The notes: generated by a model from the sequence alone, not told the origin. A stretch of DNA of 64,000 bases from an uncultured Polaribacter sp. (GCA_943787375.1 CALSME010000002.1:434001-498000); one strand, 5' to 3'; positions 42,857 through 51,217 are shown, numbered from the stretch's first letter. Translations and numbers: made by a program.

Positions 42857-45664
42857 TTAAAACTGGTAGTTGAGGTTCAAGAAATAGGTAGTTCCTCTTC
42901 CAAACCAATATTTATTTCCAAACACAGGAGTTTCTAACGCTTTGTCTTCTTTTAGTTGCCGGTAATTTGCATTCCGTCCTTGTTCAAAACCACCAGAGGT
43001 GTATTTTGTATTGAATACATTGGCAACACTTCCAAAGAAACTAATATATTGTGCGTCGATCTTCCAAGATTTTCCACCAATAAGATTTACCACCAAATAG
43101 CTGTCAAACTGTTCTTGTTGTAATAATTGTCGGGCAATATCTTCATCATAATTATTAAAGGGAATGCCACCATCATCTGTAAAATTGGCGGTTCTTGTTA
43201 GTGGTGCAATGTCGATATAGGTGTTGTCAAAAAAGTTTGCAGTTGCTCCAAAAAACCAATACTCCGGATCACGATAATCAAAACCAACAGCGTATGCCGA
43301 TTGAGGTCCTGACGCTAATTTATACCCCTTTAAATTTGCCGCACCAAAGTCTTTGCGCCCATTGATGAATCCTGCTGCAATTGAGCGATTGTTATTTTCT
43401 GTTGTTAAATACAAATATGGATTATTGTCGTAGGTATATTGTCCAACGCTTGCAGCACCTCTTAATGTTATTGTTGCTGTTATTGCTGCTTCGAGACCCA
43501 ACTCTACCCCAAAATGTTTTGTGTCAATTCCTGTTAAAATTTCTTGCACAAAAGCGGTATGATCACCTCCAATTCCATCCGCAAAGAAAAAGGATATTTC
43601 AGTGGCGTTTTGAAGTTTTGTGAAGTGTCCTGTAATTTTCGATTTTATGCCCGCGCTTCTATAAAGGTAACTTACATCTGAGGTTAAAATTCGTTCACTA
43701 ACGAGCTTGTCCACAACGGCATCATTTTCTCTTGCATTTGAAAAGGTGTTTCTTAGCTGCGGTGCTTTTGTTATGTATCCTGCATTGAGATTTAATAAAT
43801 GCCGGCCAGAAAATTTATAAGTGCCTCCTAATTTTGTTCCAAAATTTGTGAAACGTTGTTTTGGGGTTGTTGTTAGGGAAGTGTTTGGAAAACCTCCATT
43901 TTTAAAGAAACCTTCCCTTTGATGTGTTGTTTCCGATCCGCTCAACGCCACATAAAAATCGATTTTATTGAACTCAAATTGTGCTTGTATAAAAGCATCG
44001 AAAATACTGCTTTTTAGATTAAAATTGTATTTAAAAGTATCTCCAACGCCAACAATACGTAAAGGATTTAATAAATCGTTTTGTTTTTCATCGAATGTAT
44101 CCGCATAAGAATCTACATCTAGGTAACCGTCTGCTCCCAAAAGATCCAACACGTTTGCAAAGTTTTTCGAATTCAATTTTCGATATTGTAATTTCCCATT
44201 TAGGGTACTATTTTCATTAATTTGTTTATCTAAAATAGTATTGACACTAAATTGAGTATCCTCATTCCGATCTTCGTACAAAATATAGGAAGCATTCCCA
44301 TTGTTTTCAACATTGCTGTTCGCTAGATACAACTGATGCCAATTCAATTGTCCGTCTTTTAAAAAATGCTGCTGGATTGCATACACATTGGAAAATCCTT
44401 GCCTCAGAGCATAACTTGGCAGGTTTTGATAATAGGTAGGGTCTGGATTTGAAGTTCCCAATCCCACAATATATGGGTTTGTGGTCCCGTCGGTTGTTCC
44501 TTCTAAAACTTGACTTCCATTGTTGTCTATTCTGCTATTCCCGATGTGTCCAAATTGATATCCTACGTTTGTATTCAGCGTCGTTTTAGGAGTTGTTTTC
44601 CAATCGTGATTGACGATAAAAAAGGGTTCGAAAATAGTTCGAATTCTAGAATTTCGAATGTTTCCATTCTGAAATCCCCAATACGAATTGTAACGAATTC
44701 CTTTCAAATCGAAGACTTCTTGTGTTTGAGGGGCCGCTTTTCCTCGCTTATTTTCGGCTGCAATCGCTGTAAAACTTATTTGATGCTGCTCGTTGAATTT
44801 TTTTTGTAAAGCAGCAAAAAGAGAAGTTGCGTTGTATTTTGTTCCTTCAGAGAAACCCTCTTCGGCAGTTCTTTTACTCAAGGAAAAGGCATATGCCCAG
44901 CCGTTTTCCGACATTCCAGAGGAATGTGTTCCCATAAACCGATGGGCATAACTTCGGTTTGATGAAGCATACGAAATACGGGTTCCTTTTCTTTGGTTGG
45001 CTGCTCTTACATTGATGTTTGTTGCTCCTAAGGCTCCGCCAAAAGTGTATGGAGAAGCTGCCAAGCCAAAACGAAACTCCTGATTTCTAAGCGCATCATT
45101 CAAGCCTCCCCAATTGCCCCATTGTGGACGGCCATGATACATTTTGTTCATTTCAATTCCGTTGATCATTAATTTTGCGTTGTCAGAATTCAACCCTCTC
45201 AATCTAAAAAAGGAAGCACTAAACTCAAAAGCGGCCGTTCTTAAAAACACATCTTTTGACGATTGGAGCAAGCCTGCGATATTGTCGGCTGTTCGCACAT
45301 CGGCATTCAATTCGTCATCCGTAAGCGTAATGATACTTGGATCAATTGACACCGAAAGGACTGCATAGAGCGCTATCAATCCTAAATCTAAAGCACTTCC
45401 AGTAAATTCTATAGGAAAGTTCTGTGTTTCATATCCTTTCATTTGAATGACCAGAAGGTAGCTGCCATTGGGGATGTTTTGAAGTAAAAATTGACCTGCT
45501 GTATTAGACGTTGTGCTAAATGGCGTGTTTTTTATACGAACTGTAACCCCCTGTAATTTTTTTTCAGAGTTGCTGTCAACAAGGATTCCTTTAACTAGGT
45601 TCTGTGTTTGCACTGAGTAACAAAGGAAAAAGAATAGGAATATGAACCAACTATTTTTCTGCAT
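42857..45664 (-). CDS. TonB-dependent receptor with carboxypeptidase-like N-terminal domain
   Basis: This outer-membrane active transporter has about 935 residues. The start is taken at the ATG at 45664 (MQKNSWFIFLFFFLCYSVQT), which gives a signal peptide; the frame continues upstream only as non-coding sequence. After the signal comes a carboxypeptidase-regulatory-like domain (LVKGILVDSNSEKKLQGVTV, about 25-105), then the plug (about 115-230, with FRLRGLNSDNAKLMINGIEM) and a 22-strand barrel ending in the aromatic TTYFLNLNYQF. It is followed by the DUF5689 lipoprotein gene and is divergent from a secreted endonuclease-family gene. Likely substrate: nucleic-acid breakdown products, by context only. 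Confidence 0.9.
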   Translation of the reverse strand: MQKNSWFIFLFFFLCYSVQTQNLVKGILVDSNSEKKLQGVTVRIKNTPFSTTSNTAGQFLLQNIPNGSYLLVIQMKGYETQNFPIEFTGSALDLGLIALYAVLSVSIDPSIITLTDDELNADVRTADNIAGLLQSSKDVFLRTAAFEFSASFFRLRGLNSDNAKLMINGIEMNKMYHGRPQWGNWGGLNDALRNQEFRFGLAASPYTFGGALGATNINVRAANQRKGTRISYASSNRSYAHRFMGTHSSGMSENGWAYAFSLSKRTAEEGFSEGTKYNATSLFAALQKKFNEQHQISFTAIAAENKRGKAAPQTQEVFDLKGIRYNSYWGFQNGNIRNSRIRTIFEPFFIVNHDWKTTPKTTLNTNVGYQFGHIGNSRIDNNGSQVLEGTTDGTTNPYIVGLGTSNPDPTYYQNLPSYALRQGFSNVYAIQQHFLKDGQLNWHQLYLANSNVENNGNASYILYEDRNEDTQFSVNTILDKQINENSTLNGKLQYRKLNSKNFANVLDLLGADGYLDVDSYADTFDEKQNDLLNPLRIVGVGDTFKYNFNLKSSIFDAFIQAQFEFNKIDFYVALSGSETTHQREGFFKNGGFPNTSLTTTPKQRFTNFGTKLGGTYKFSGRHLLNLNAGYITKAPQLRNTFSNARENDAVVDKLVSERILTSDVSYLYRSAGIKSKITGHFTKLQNATEISFFFADGIGGDHTAFVQEILTGIDTKHFGVELGLEAAITATITLRGAASVGQYTYDNNPYLYLTTENNNRSIAAGFINGRKDFGAANLKGYKLASGPQSAYAVGFDYRDPEYWFFGATANFFDNTYIDIAPLTRTANFTDDGGIPFNNYDEDIARQLLQQEQFDSYLVVNLIGGKSWKIDAQYISFFGSVANVFNTKYTSGGFEQGRNANYRQLKEDKALETPVFGNKYWFGRGTTYFLNLNYQF

Positions 45665-45758
45665 AAACAATTTTGTACTATTTTTTTGAATAAAAATAGT
45701 ACAATTATTAACATAAGTTATTAAAAAATAGTAATATTTGCAGTAAACTATTGTAACG

Positions 45759-46820
45759 ATGCCTAAAAAAGGACTATTTCTATTCATCCTATTGATTTTT
45801 ATGGCTACTGTAAAAGCACAAAATGTACCTGCTAAAAAATATGCGATTCGCACCATTGCATTTTATAATTTAGAGAATCTTTTCGATACCATTAACGATC
45901 TTACAAAGCATGATGAAGCAAGTCCGATGATGGAGTTGAAAGGGAATCGGTCGAAGGTATATTGGGACAAAATAGACAAATTGGCAAGTACCATCGCACA
46001 AATTGGCAAAGAAAAAGCCAATACCAGTCCTGCCATTATTGGAGTGTGTGAAGTAGAAAACAGTGCTGTGTTAGAAGACTTGATTGCCAATAAGCATTTA
46101 AAAAAACAGCGGTATGGATTTGTTCATTACGAATCTCCAGACAAACGAGGTATTGATGTGGCTCTTTTGTATCAGCATCGGTATTTTAAACCCATTTTTC
46201 ATCAGGCTTTCAATCCCAATATTTACCGAAACAACCGAAAAGTATTCACCCGCGACCAATTGTTGGTTTCGGGGTATTTGGATGATGAGCTGCTGCACAT
46301 CATTGTAAACCATTGGCCTTCTCGCAGTGGTGGCGAAGCAAAAAGCAGACCTTTACGAGAAAAAGCAGCCTACCAAAACACCAAAATTATCGCTCAAATT
46401 CGATTGAAAGATCCAAAGGCAAAAATTCTCATTATGGGCGATTTTAATGATGACCCAATAAATAGTAGTTTTAAGAAGGTTTTAAAAACAAAAGCAAAAA
46501 AAGAAAATGTAACAGTGACGGATATTTTTAACCCTTATGAAGGGTTGTTCCAGAGAGGGTTTCACACGTTGGGCTATCGAGACAATCTCAATTTATTTGA
46601 TCAAATTCTCATTTCAAAACCCCTACTAGACACTGGCCAGAAAGAGTTCTCGACCTATAAAATGTTTAAAGCGAAGGTGTTTAACAAACGTTTTCTAACC
46701 ACCCGAAAAGGCAAGTACAAAGGCTATCCTTTTCGGAGTTTCTCCTTTGGAAATTATCGTGGTGGCTATAGCGATCATTACCCAGTATACCTGTATTTGA
46801 TTAAAGCACAACCCGATTAA
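45759..46820 (+). CDS. Secreted endonuclease/exonuclease/phosphatase family protein
   Basis: This 353-residue protein has a signal peptide (GLFLFILLIFMATVKAQ). The EEP fold is clear: AFYNLENLFDTINDL (metal-site N and E region), IGVCEVENSAVLEDL (catalytic Glu), GIDVALLYQHRYF, VNHWPSRSGGEAKSRPLRE (His and nucleotide-site region), LIMGDFNDDPINSSF (Asp and Asn) and SDHYPVYLYL (final Asp-His pair). It is a phosphodiesterase of the DNase I-like superfamily acting outside the cytoplasm, without a type IX tail. It is divergent from a TonB receptor/DUF5689 pair, so a shared role in extracellular nucleic acid or phosphate use is likely. Part of its coding sequence (46586-46608) recurs exactly at 50971. 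Confidence 0.88.
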   Translation: MPKKGLFLFILLIFMATVKAQNVPAKKYAIRTIAFYNLENLFDTINDLTKHDEASPMMELKGNRSKVYWDKIDKLASTIAQIGKEKANTSPAIIGVCEVENSAVLEDLIANKHLKKQRYGFVHYESPDKRGIDVALLYQHRYFKPIFHQAFNPNIYRNNRKVFTRDQLLVSGYLDDELLHIIVNHWPSRSGGEAKSRPLREKAAYQNTKIIAQIRLKDPKAKILIMGDFNDDPINSSFKKVLKTKAKKENVTVTDIFNPYEGLFQRGFHTLGYRDNLNLFDQILISKPLLDTGQKEFSTYKMFKAKVFNKRFLTTRKGKYKGYPFRSFSFGNYRGGYSDHYPVYLYLIKAQPD

Positions 46821-46846
46821 TTGCTATTTTCTCTTTTTCAAAACAT

Positions 46847-46902
46847 CCAGTTATTCTTATATAACCCCACTTATTCCCAAAATATACCCATTTGTTTATT
46901 GG
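46847..46902 (+). repeat. Second copy of the phased direct-repeat element
   Basis: The repeat cores begin at 46849 (AGTTATT), 46869 (ACTTATT) and 46890 (ATTTGTT), 20 and 21 bp apart, preceded by CC or CCC, and the block ends in TTTATTGG as at 30222-30277. In both places a -7-like box lies 27 bp after the TTG. The match between two loci about 16.6 kb apart points to shared regulation. Confidence 0.62.
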
Positions 46903-46928
46903 TATAAAAATTAATTGCATAATAAACA

Positions 46929-46936
46929 TATATTTA
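46929..46936 (+). promoter_or_regulatory. -7-like box downstream of the phased repeats
   Basis: TATATTTA differs from the consensus only at its last base. It lies 27 bp after the TTG that ends the repeat element, the same distance as at the 30.2-kb locus, and well upstream of the small protein gene at 47163. Confidence 0.4.
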
Positions 46937-47033
46937 CAAAAAATCAACATTTAATCTTAATATGTATTTAAAAAAGGCATCGGCAATAGAACAAGATAAC
47001 TAATGGGTAGTCTTGTATATCGAAATTGAGCCA

Positions 47034-47064
47034 TTTAAAGACCCGCTGACTAGGGGTCTTTAAA
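47034..47064. other. Perfect 11-bp hairpin upstream of the small secreted protein gene
   Basis: TTTAAAGACCC (47034-47044) and GGGTCTTTAAA (47054-47064) flank the nine-base loop GCTGACTAG. It is followed by A residues, not T, on either strand, so it is not a standard terminator. It could be a leader structure of the mRNA starting near 46942, or the trace of a mobile element. Confidence 0.55.
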
Positions 47065-47162
47065 AAAATGACCACCAAAAGTCTAAAAGCAGATAAACTG
47101 TGTACTGAATTACAAAGACTATAAAAATGAAAATTCAGCATTTAATTTTTAAATATAAAACA

Positions 47163-47444
47163 ATGAAAAAAGTATTTTTTATTCTAGTATTTATGCTAAT
47201 GGGTTCAGTGACCTTTGCAAACAATTCAATAATTGAAGGCAAAGAAAAAAATGAAGTAATCGAAAAGGTAAATTTAGATTACAAAGAAGTTGTAAAGATT
47301 TTTCAGAATGGACTTTTTTGTATAGAAACTCATTATGTTTATTTTGATGGAGAATTAATTGGAGAATTTGAAATTGAAACTTATGGAGTTTATGGCGATT
47401 GTGGTTTTACAATGCATTTTGATTATTCTGAGAATTACAAGTAA
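47163..47444 (+). CDS. Small secreted protein with two cysteines
   Basis: I do not recognise the family. The ATG at 47163 (MKKVFFILVFMLMGSVTFA) gives a good signal peptide cut near TFANNS; an ATG at 47127 would add an unusual 12-residue leader. The mature protein is about 74 residues, acidic, with many E, V and Y, and two cysteines (GLFCIETHY and YGDCGFTMHF) about 28 residues apart that could form a disulfide in the periplasm. It leads the island and is followed by a hairpin terminator before the GLPGLI gene, which suggests higher expression than its neighbours. Whether it is a peptide ligand, a structural protein or a bacteriocin precursor is open. Confidence 0.6.
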   Translation: MKKVFFILVFMLMGSVTFANNSIIEGKEKNEVIEKVNLDYKEVVKIFQNGLFCIETHYVYFDGELIGEFEIETYGVYGDCGFTMHFDYSENYK

Positions 47445-47464
47445 TAATTATTTTCAACTTTTAG

Positions 47465-47497
47465 ATCCCTTAACAATCTGTAATGTTAGGGGATTTT
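47465..47497 (+). terminator. Hairpin terminator or attenuator between the small protein and GLPGLI genes
   Basis: ATCCCTTAACA (47465-47475) pairs with TGTTAGGGGAT (47484-47494), eleven pairs with one G-U, across ATCTGTAA, followed by TTT. Partial read-through would give far more transcript of the small protein than of the downstream membrane genes. Confidence 0.5.
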
Positions 47498-47512
47498 AAA
47501 TCCAATGATATT

Positions 47513-48289
47513 ATGATAAAAACAATCCTATTGATAATCGTTCTATTTTCATTGAATATTTTTTCTCAACAAATTATTCAAATGAAAGTAACTTATCGAG
47601 AAGAATTAAATCTTGGCATTCCTGTAAAAAAACATACTGAATTATTTTTTAATGATAGTGAATCATTTTATGTAGAAAAAGAAAATGATGAAATTTTTCA
47701 AAATAAAAATAATACAAAAATAAAAAGATATGGTACTTACAGCCCTTTCAACAAAACAGTAAATATTAATTTAAAAAAAGATTCCATTTATACAAAAACT
47801 TCTTTAAACAAAAAGATTTTATTAATACACGAGAAAGTAAAAAATATCTCTTGGAAAATTCATAATAACACTACAGATAAAATTTTAGGTTTTAGTGTTG
47901 CTAAAGCAACTGGTTATTTTAGAGGACGTATATATACTGTTTGGTTTACAGATGAAATACCCGTTAAATTTGGCCCTTGGAAACTACAAGGACTTCCTGG
48001 TCTAATATTGGAAGCAAAAGACAATTTAAATCAAGTGTTTTTTATAGCTGAAAAAATAGAATATCTAAAAGAGAACGATTTGGATGATAAATTGTCCTTA
48101 AAAAACAATAATTACGAGACCATTAGTTTAAGGAATTATAATGAGAAATTAAACACATTGAAAGAACTTAAAGTTCAACAAATCATTTCTAGGTTACCTA
48201 AAGGAAGTAAAGTCATTAGTAGAAAATTCATAAAAAATTCAGGAATTGAAACTAAATTCGAATGGGAGGAGAAGACAAAACAAGATTAG
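47513..48289 (+). CDS. GLPGLI family protein
   Basis: This 258-residue exported protein has a signal peptide (MIKTILLIIVLFSLNIFSQQ). The start is the ATG at 47513; an upstream ATG at 47483 would put ten polar residues before the signal. The conserved family motif is WKLQGLPGLILEAKDN (about 160-175), preceded by the usual YTVWFTDEIPVKFGPWKL. GLPGLI proteins are Bacteroidota-specific periplasmic or surface proteins with beta-rich bodies and no established biochemistry. Its stop overlaps the start of the large barrel gene by 28 bp, so the two are coupled and the products presumably act together. Confidence 0.85.
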   Translation: MIKTILLIIVLFSLNIFSQQIIQMKVTYREELNLGIPVKKHTELFFNDSESFYVEKENDEIFQNKNNTKIKRYGTYSPFNKTVNINLKKDSIYTKTSLNKKILLIHEKVKNISWKIHNNTTDKILGFSVAKATGYFRGRIYTVWFTDEIPVKFGPWKLQGLPGLILEAKDNLNQVFFIAEKIEYLKENDLDDKLSLKNNNYETISLRNYNEKLNTLKELKVQQIISRLPKGSKVISRKFIKNSGIETKFEWEEKTKQD

Positions 48290-50943
48290 ATCTTTGTTTT
48301 TCAATTATAATTTTTTTAGTGGCTCAAAATTTTACTTTTTCACAAACTGAAATTTATGGCACTGTTAAAGATGGTACAAATAATTTGTATTCAGTAAGTA
48401 TTATATTAAAAGATTCTCTTACCAAATCGATTATAGCCTTTACCCATTCAGACGATAAAGGAAAATACAAACTAAGTACAAATAAGTATGGAAAATTCAA
48501 TTTGGTATTTAATTCTCTTGGTTATGAAATTAAGACGGTGCCTTTAAAAATAGATATGGGTAGTAGGCTTATTGAGTTGGATGTTTTATTAAAAGATAAG
48601 CCGATAGATTTAGAGGAAGTAATCCTTAGAACAGAAAAACCCATAGTTGTAAAAAAAGATACAATCAACTTTAAAACAATATTTTTTACGAAGGGAACGG
48701 AACAAACAGTAGAAGAATTATTAAAGACCATTCCCGGTTTAAATATAGAAACAGATGGCACTATAAAAGTTGGTAATCAAGAAATTGAAAAATTAATGGT
48801 AGATGGTGATGACCTTTTTGAAAAAGGTTACAAGATTTTGTCTAAAAATATGCCTGCATTTCCTATCGAAGAAGTCGAATTGCTAAAAAACTACGCTAAC
48901 AATCATTTATTAAAAGGTATTGAAGAAACAGATAAAGTCGCTTTAAACTTAAAACTTGACGAAAAATCCAAGCGTATTTGGTTTGGAAATACGGAAGCAA
49001 GTATTGGAAACGACAACTTTTATCAGTTAAAAGCCAATTTGATGAACTTTGGGAAGAAAAACAAATACTACTTCTTGACCAGTCTCAACTCAATTGGCTA
49101 TGATGCCACAGGCGATATTGAAAATTTAATTCGTCCATTTCGTATGAACGAACCAGCAAGTATTGGAGACAATCAAAGTGTAAATTCATTATTAAATTTA
49201 TTGTCAAGTAACCTCAATTTCAAAGAAAGTAGAACCAACTTTAATAAAGCAGAGTTAGTGTCACTAAATGCTATTTTCAATCCCACAGAAAAATTAAAAA
49301 TTAAAATGCTCGGTTTTTTTAATTGGGACGAAACGGACTTTTTTAGAAATTCTAAGAATATTGTAGATGTTAATGGCACAAACTTCACCAATACAGAAGA
49401 TTATCAATTACAAAACAATAAACGTATTACTTTTGGTAAATTAGATGTTATATATAACATCTCAAAAACAAAAATGCTAGAAGCCACAACCAAATATAAT
49501 AATGGCGATTTTAACGACAATTCCAACTTACTATTTAACGGTAATTCTACCATTGAGAACTTACAACATCAAAATACACTTTTTGACCAAAAAATAAGCT
49601 ACACCAACAAATTTAAAGACAAAAAAGTATTTTTGCTAACAAGTCGTTTTATAGACGAAAAAACACCTCAAAATTATAATATAAATCAATTTTTTTATCA
49701 AGATTTATTTCCTGCAATTACAAATGCTAATGCTATAAATCAACAAAGCACTAATCAAATGCAATTTGCAGGAGTAAACGCACATCTATTAGACCGCAAG
49801 GACAATGGACACCTATTGGAATTACAATTAGGTAACGAGTTTAGAAAAGATAAATTACAATCTACATTTTCACTTTTAGAGAACAATACGGTTTTAGAAC
49901 AGCCAAACGGATATCAAAACGAAACCATTTCTCAAGTCAACAATTTGTACCTTAAAAGCAAGTACAGATTAAAAATTAAAGATTTTGGCATTGTTGGTAA
50001 ACTAGATGTACATCAGCTTTTTAACCGTTTAGAAAACAATAATACAACTAGTAATCAAAATCCGTTCTTCATCAATCCAAGTTTGGGTTTTGATTGGAAA
50101 ATAAATGATAAAAATAAAATTACATCTTCTTACTCATACAACACTACAAACGCAAAAGTTTTAGATGTATTTAGTGATTTTGTTTTAACTGGTTTTCGTT
50201 CCTTCTCAAAAGGAATAGGCAGTTTTAATCAGTTAGACGCTTCGAGTGTGGTTTTTAATTATCAATTAGGTAATTGGAGTGATCGTTTTTTTGCCAATAC
50301 ATTTATCCTTTACAGTAAAAATCACGATTTCTTTTCAACAAATATAGCAATAGAACAAAACTTTACCCAAGCGGAAAAAATATTGATTAAAGACCGTGAG
50401 TTTATAAGTATAAATTCAAAATTAGATTATTACTTCAAGTTTATTTCGTCAAACTTAAAAGTAGATTTAGGCTATACAAAAAGCGAATTCAAGAATATTG
50501 TAAATAATTCTAATTTAAGACTGGTAACCTCAAATAACTATAATTATGGTTTAGAACTTCGTTCTGGTTTTAAAGGTATTTTTAATTACCATATTGGCAC
50601 AAAATGGACAACAATGGAAATAGAAACTACCATAAATAATTCATTTACAGATAATGTAAGTTTCTTAGATTTATCGTTTATTTTTAACAAAAATCTTGAT
50701 TTTCAATTACAGTTTGAACGCTACTATTTTGGAAATCTACAAACCGATAATATCTATTACTTTTTGGACTTTGATGCAAGATATAAACTCATTAAAAATA
50801 AATTAACTCTAGGGATTACGGGTAAAAACCTTTTCAATACGGAAAGATTTAGGAATTTTTCAATTAGTGATATTGGAACATCAACAACCGAGTATAGATT
50901 GCTTGAAAGATATGTGCTTTTAAAATTGGAATACAGGTTTTGA
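48262..50943 (+). CDS. Plug-and-barrel outer-membrane protein (TonB-receptor-like) paired with GLPGLI
   Basis: This 893-residue outer-membrane protein has a signal anchored by LCFSIIIFLVAQNFTFSQ (about 11-28), a carboxypeptidase-regulatory-like domain (EIYGTVKDGTNNLYSVSIIL, about 30-115), a plug-like region (about 125-230, TVEELLKTIPGLNIETDG, KLMVDGDDLFEKGY) and a large barrel ending in RYVLLKLEYRF. The first ATG overlaps the previous gene by 28 bp and is the only plausible start in frame. The plug lacks an obvious strong TonB box. The pair with GLPGLI recurs in this phylum, and the function is not established. The operon seems to end at the hairpin at 51101-51132. Confidence 0.82.
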   Translation: MGGEDKTRLDLCFSIIIFLVAQNFTFSQTEIYGTVKDGTNNLYSVSIILKDSLTKSIIAFTHSDDKGKYKLSTNKYGKFNLVFNSLGYEIKTVPLKIDMGSRLIELDVLLKDKPIDLEEVILRTEKPIVVKKDTINFKTIFFTKGTEQTVEELLKTIPGLNIETDGTIKVGNQEIEKLMVDGDDLFEKGYKILSKNMPAFPIEEVELLKNYANNHLLKGIEETDKVALNLKLDEKSKRIWFGNTEASIGNDNFYQLKANLMNFGKKNKYYFLTSLNSIGYDATGDIENLIRPFRMNEPASIGDNQSVNSLLNLLSSNLNFKESRTNFNKAELVSLNAIFNPTEKLKIKMLGFFNWDETDFFRNSKNIVDVNGTNFTNTEDYQLQNNKRITFGKLDVIYNISKTKMLEATTKYNNGDFNDNSNLLFNGNSTIENLQHQNTLFDQKISYTNKFKDKKVFLLTSRFIDEKTPQNYNINQFFYQDLFPAITNANAINQQSTNQMQFAGVNAHLLDRKDNGHLLELQLGNEFRKDKLQSTFSLLENNTVLEQPNGYQNETISQVNNLYLKSKYRLKIKDFGIVGKLDVHQLFNRLENNNTTSNQNPFFINPSLGFDWKINDKNKITSSYSYNTTNAKVLDVFSDFVLTGFRSFSKGIGSFNQLDASSVVFNYQLGNWSDRFFANTFILYSKNHDFFSTNIAIEQNFTQAEKILIKDREFISINSKLDYYFKFISSNLKVDLGYTKSEFKNIVNNSNLRLVTSNNYNYGLELRSGFKGIFNYHIGTKWTTMEIETTINNSFTDNVSFLDLSFIFNKNLDFQLQFERYYFGNLQTDNIYYFLDFDARYKLIKNKLTLGITGKNLFNTERFRNFSISDIGTSTTEYRLLERYVLLKLEYRF

Positions 50944-50970
50944 TAATATGGGATACCTTGCTAGCGCCAG

Positions 50971-50993
50971 TCTCAATTTATTTGATCAAATTC
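50971..50993 (+). repeat. Exact 23-base copy of part of the endonuclease-family gene
   Basis: The 23 bases from 50971 are identical to those at 46586-46608, which encode part of LNLFDQILI in the secreted endonuclease-family gene. The flanks differ. The two copies face the same way and bracket the stretch that carries the small protein, GLPGLI and barrel genes. Confidence 0.6.
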
Positions 50994-51001
50994 CCCGATA
51001 G

Positions 51002-51083
51002 CGCGAGCATCTTGCTCGTGACCTCAAGCGTAAGAAGATAACAAAGTTGTAGGAAATAGCACTTTCATACCGAAACAGCAACC
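51002..51083 (+). repeat. REP-like hairpin plus conserved 25-base block, copy A
   Basis: CGAGCA and TGCTCG flank TCT (51004-51018), with a wobble extension to 51002-51020. An AG-rich linker follows, then a 25-base block (51059-51083) ending in CATACCGAAACAGCAACC. Copy B at 51753-51843 has the same order and direction and 24 of the 25 block bases. Confidence 0.6.
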
Positions 51084-51100
51084 CGCTCCGAAAAGGCCCC

Positions 51101-51137
51101 TGTAGACTTCCCCTTTTTTAGGGAAGCCTACATTTTT
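51101..51137 (+). terminator. Rho-independent terminator of the GLPGLI/barrel operon
   Basis: TGTAG (51101-51105) and CTTCCC (51107-51112) pair with GGGAAG (51121-51126) and CTACA (51128-51132), with one internal mismatch, followed by TTTTT. Confidence 0.62.
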
Positions 51138-51181
51138 AGGGAAACCTAAAGGAATAATACAAGTACGAGTATGAATGGAAA

Positions 51182-51213
51182 TTGTAATGGTTCAAAAAAT
51201 TAACTTATTTTTG
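51182..51213 (+). promoter_or_regulatory. Promoter of the DUF4160-DUF2442 pair
   Basis: TTG at 51182-51184, a 21-bp spacer and TATTTTTG at 51206-51213 form a complete Bacteroidota promoter. The box ends 4 bp before the ATG at 51218, so the transcript should be leaderless or nearly so. Confidence 0.65.
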
Positions 51214-51217
51214 TCTT

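Larger units (their letters stand above)
46821..47162. other. 342-bp intergenic region with repeat element, hairpin and promoter
   Basis: This is the longest gene-free stretch. It holds a three-copy phased repeat (46847-46902), a -7-like TATATTTA at 46929-46936, and a perfect 11-bp hairpin (47034-47064). The remaining bases, including about 46950-47030, show no open frame or motif I recognise. The gene that starts at 47163 is the first downstream. Confidence 0.5.

Noticed and set aside
46950-47030. Possible tRNA-like or small RNA gene
   Set aside because: No cloverleaf pairing, T-loop sequence or anticodon arm could be found, and no other RNA signature is present.
47034-47064. Rho-independent terminator
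   Set aside because: The stem is strong but is followed by A, not T, on the plus strand, and the minus strand also lacks a downstream T tract, so it is listed only as a hairpin.
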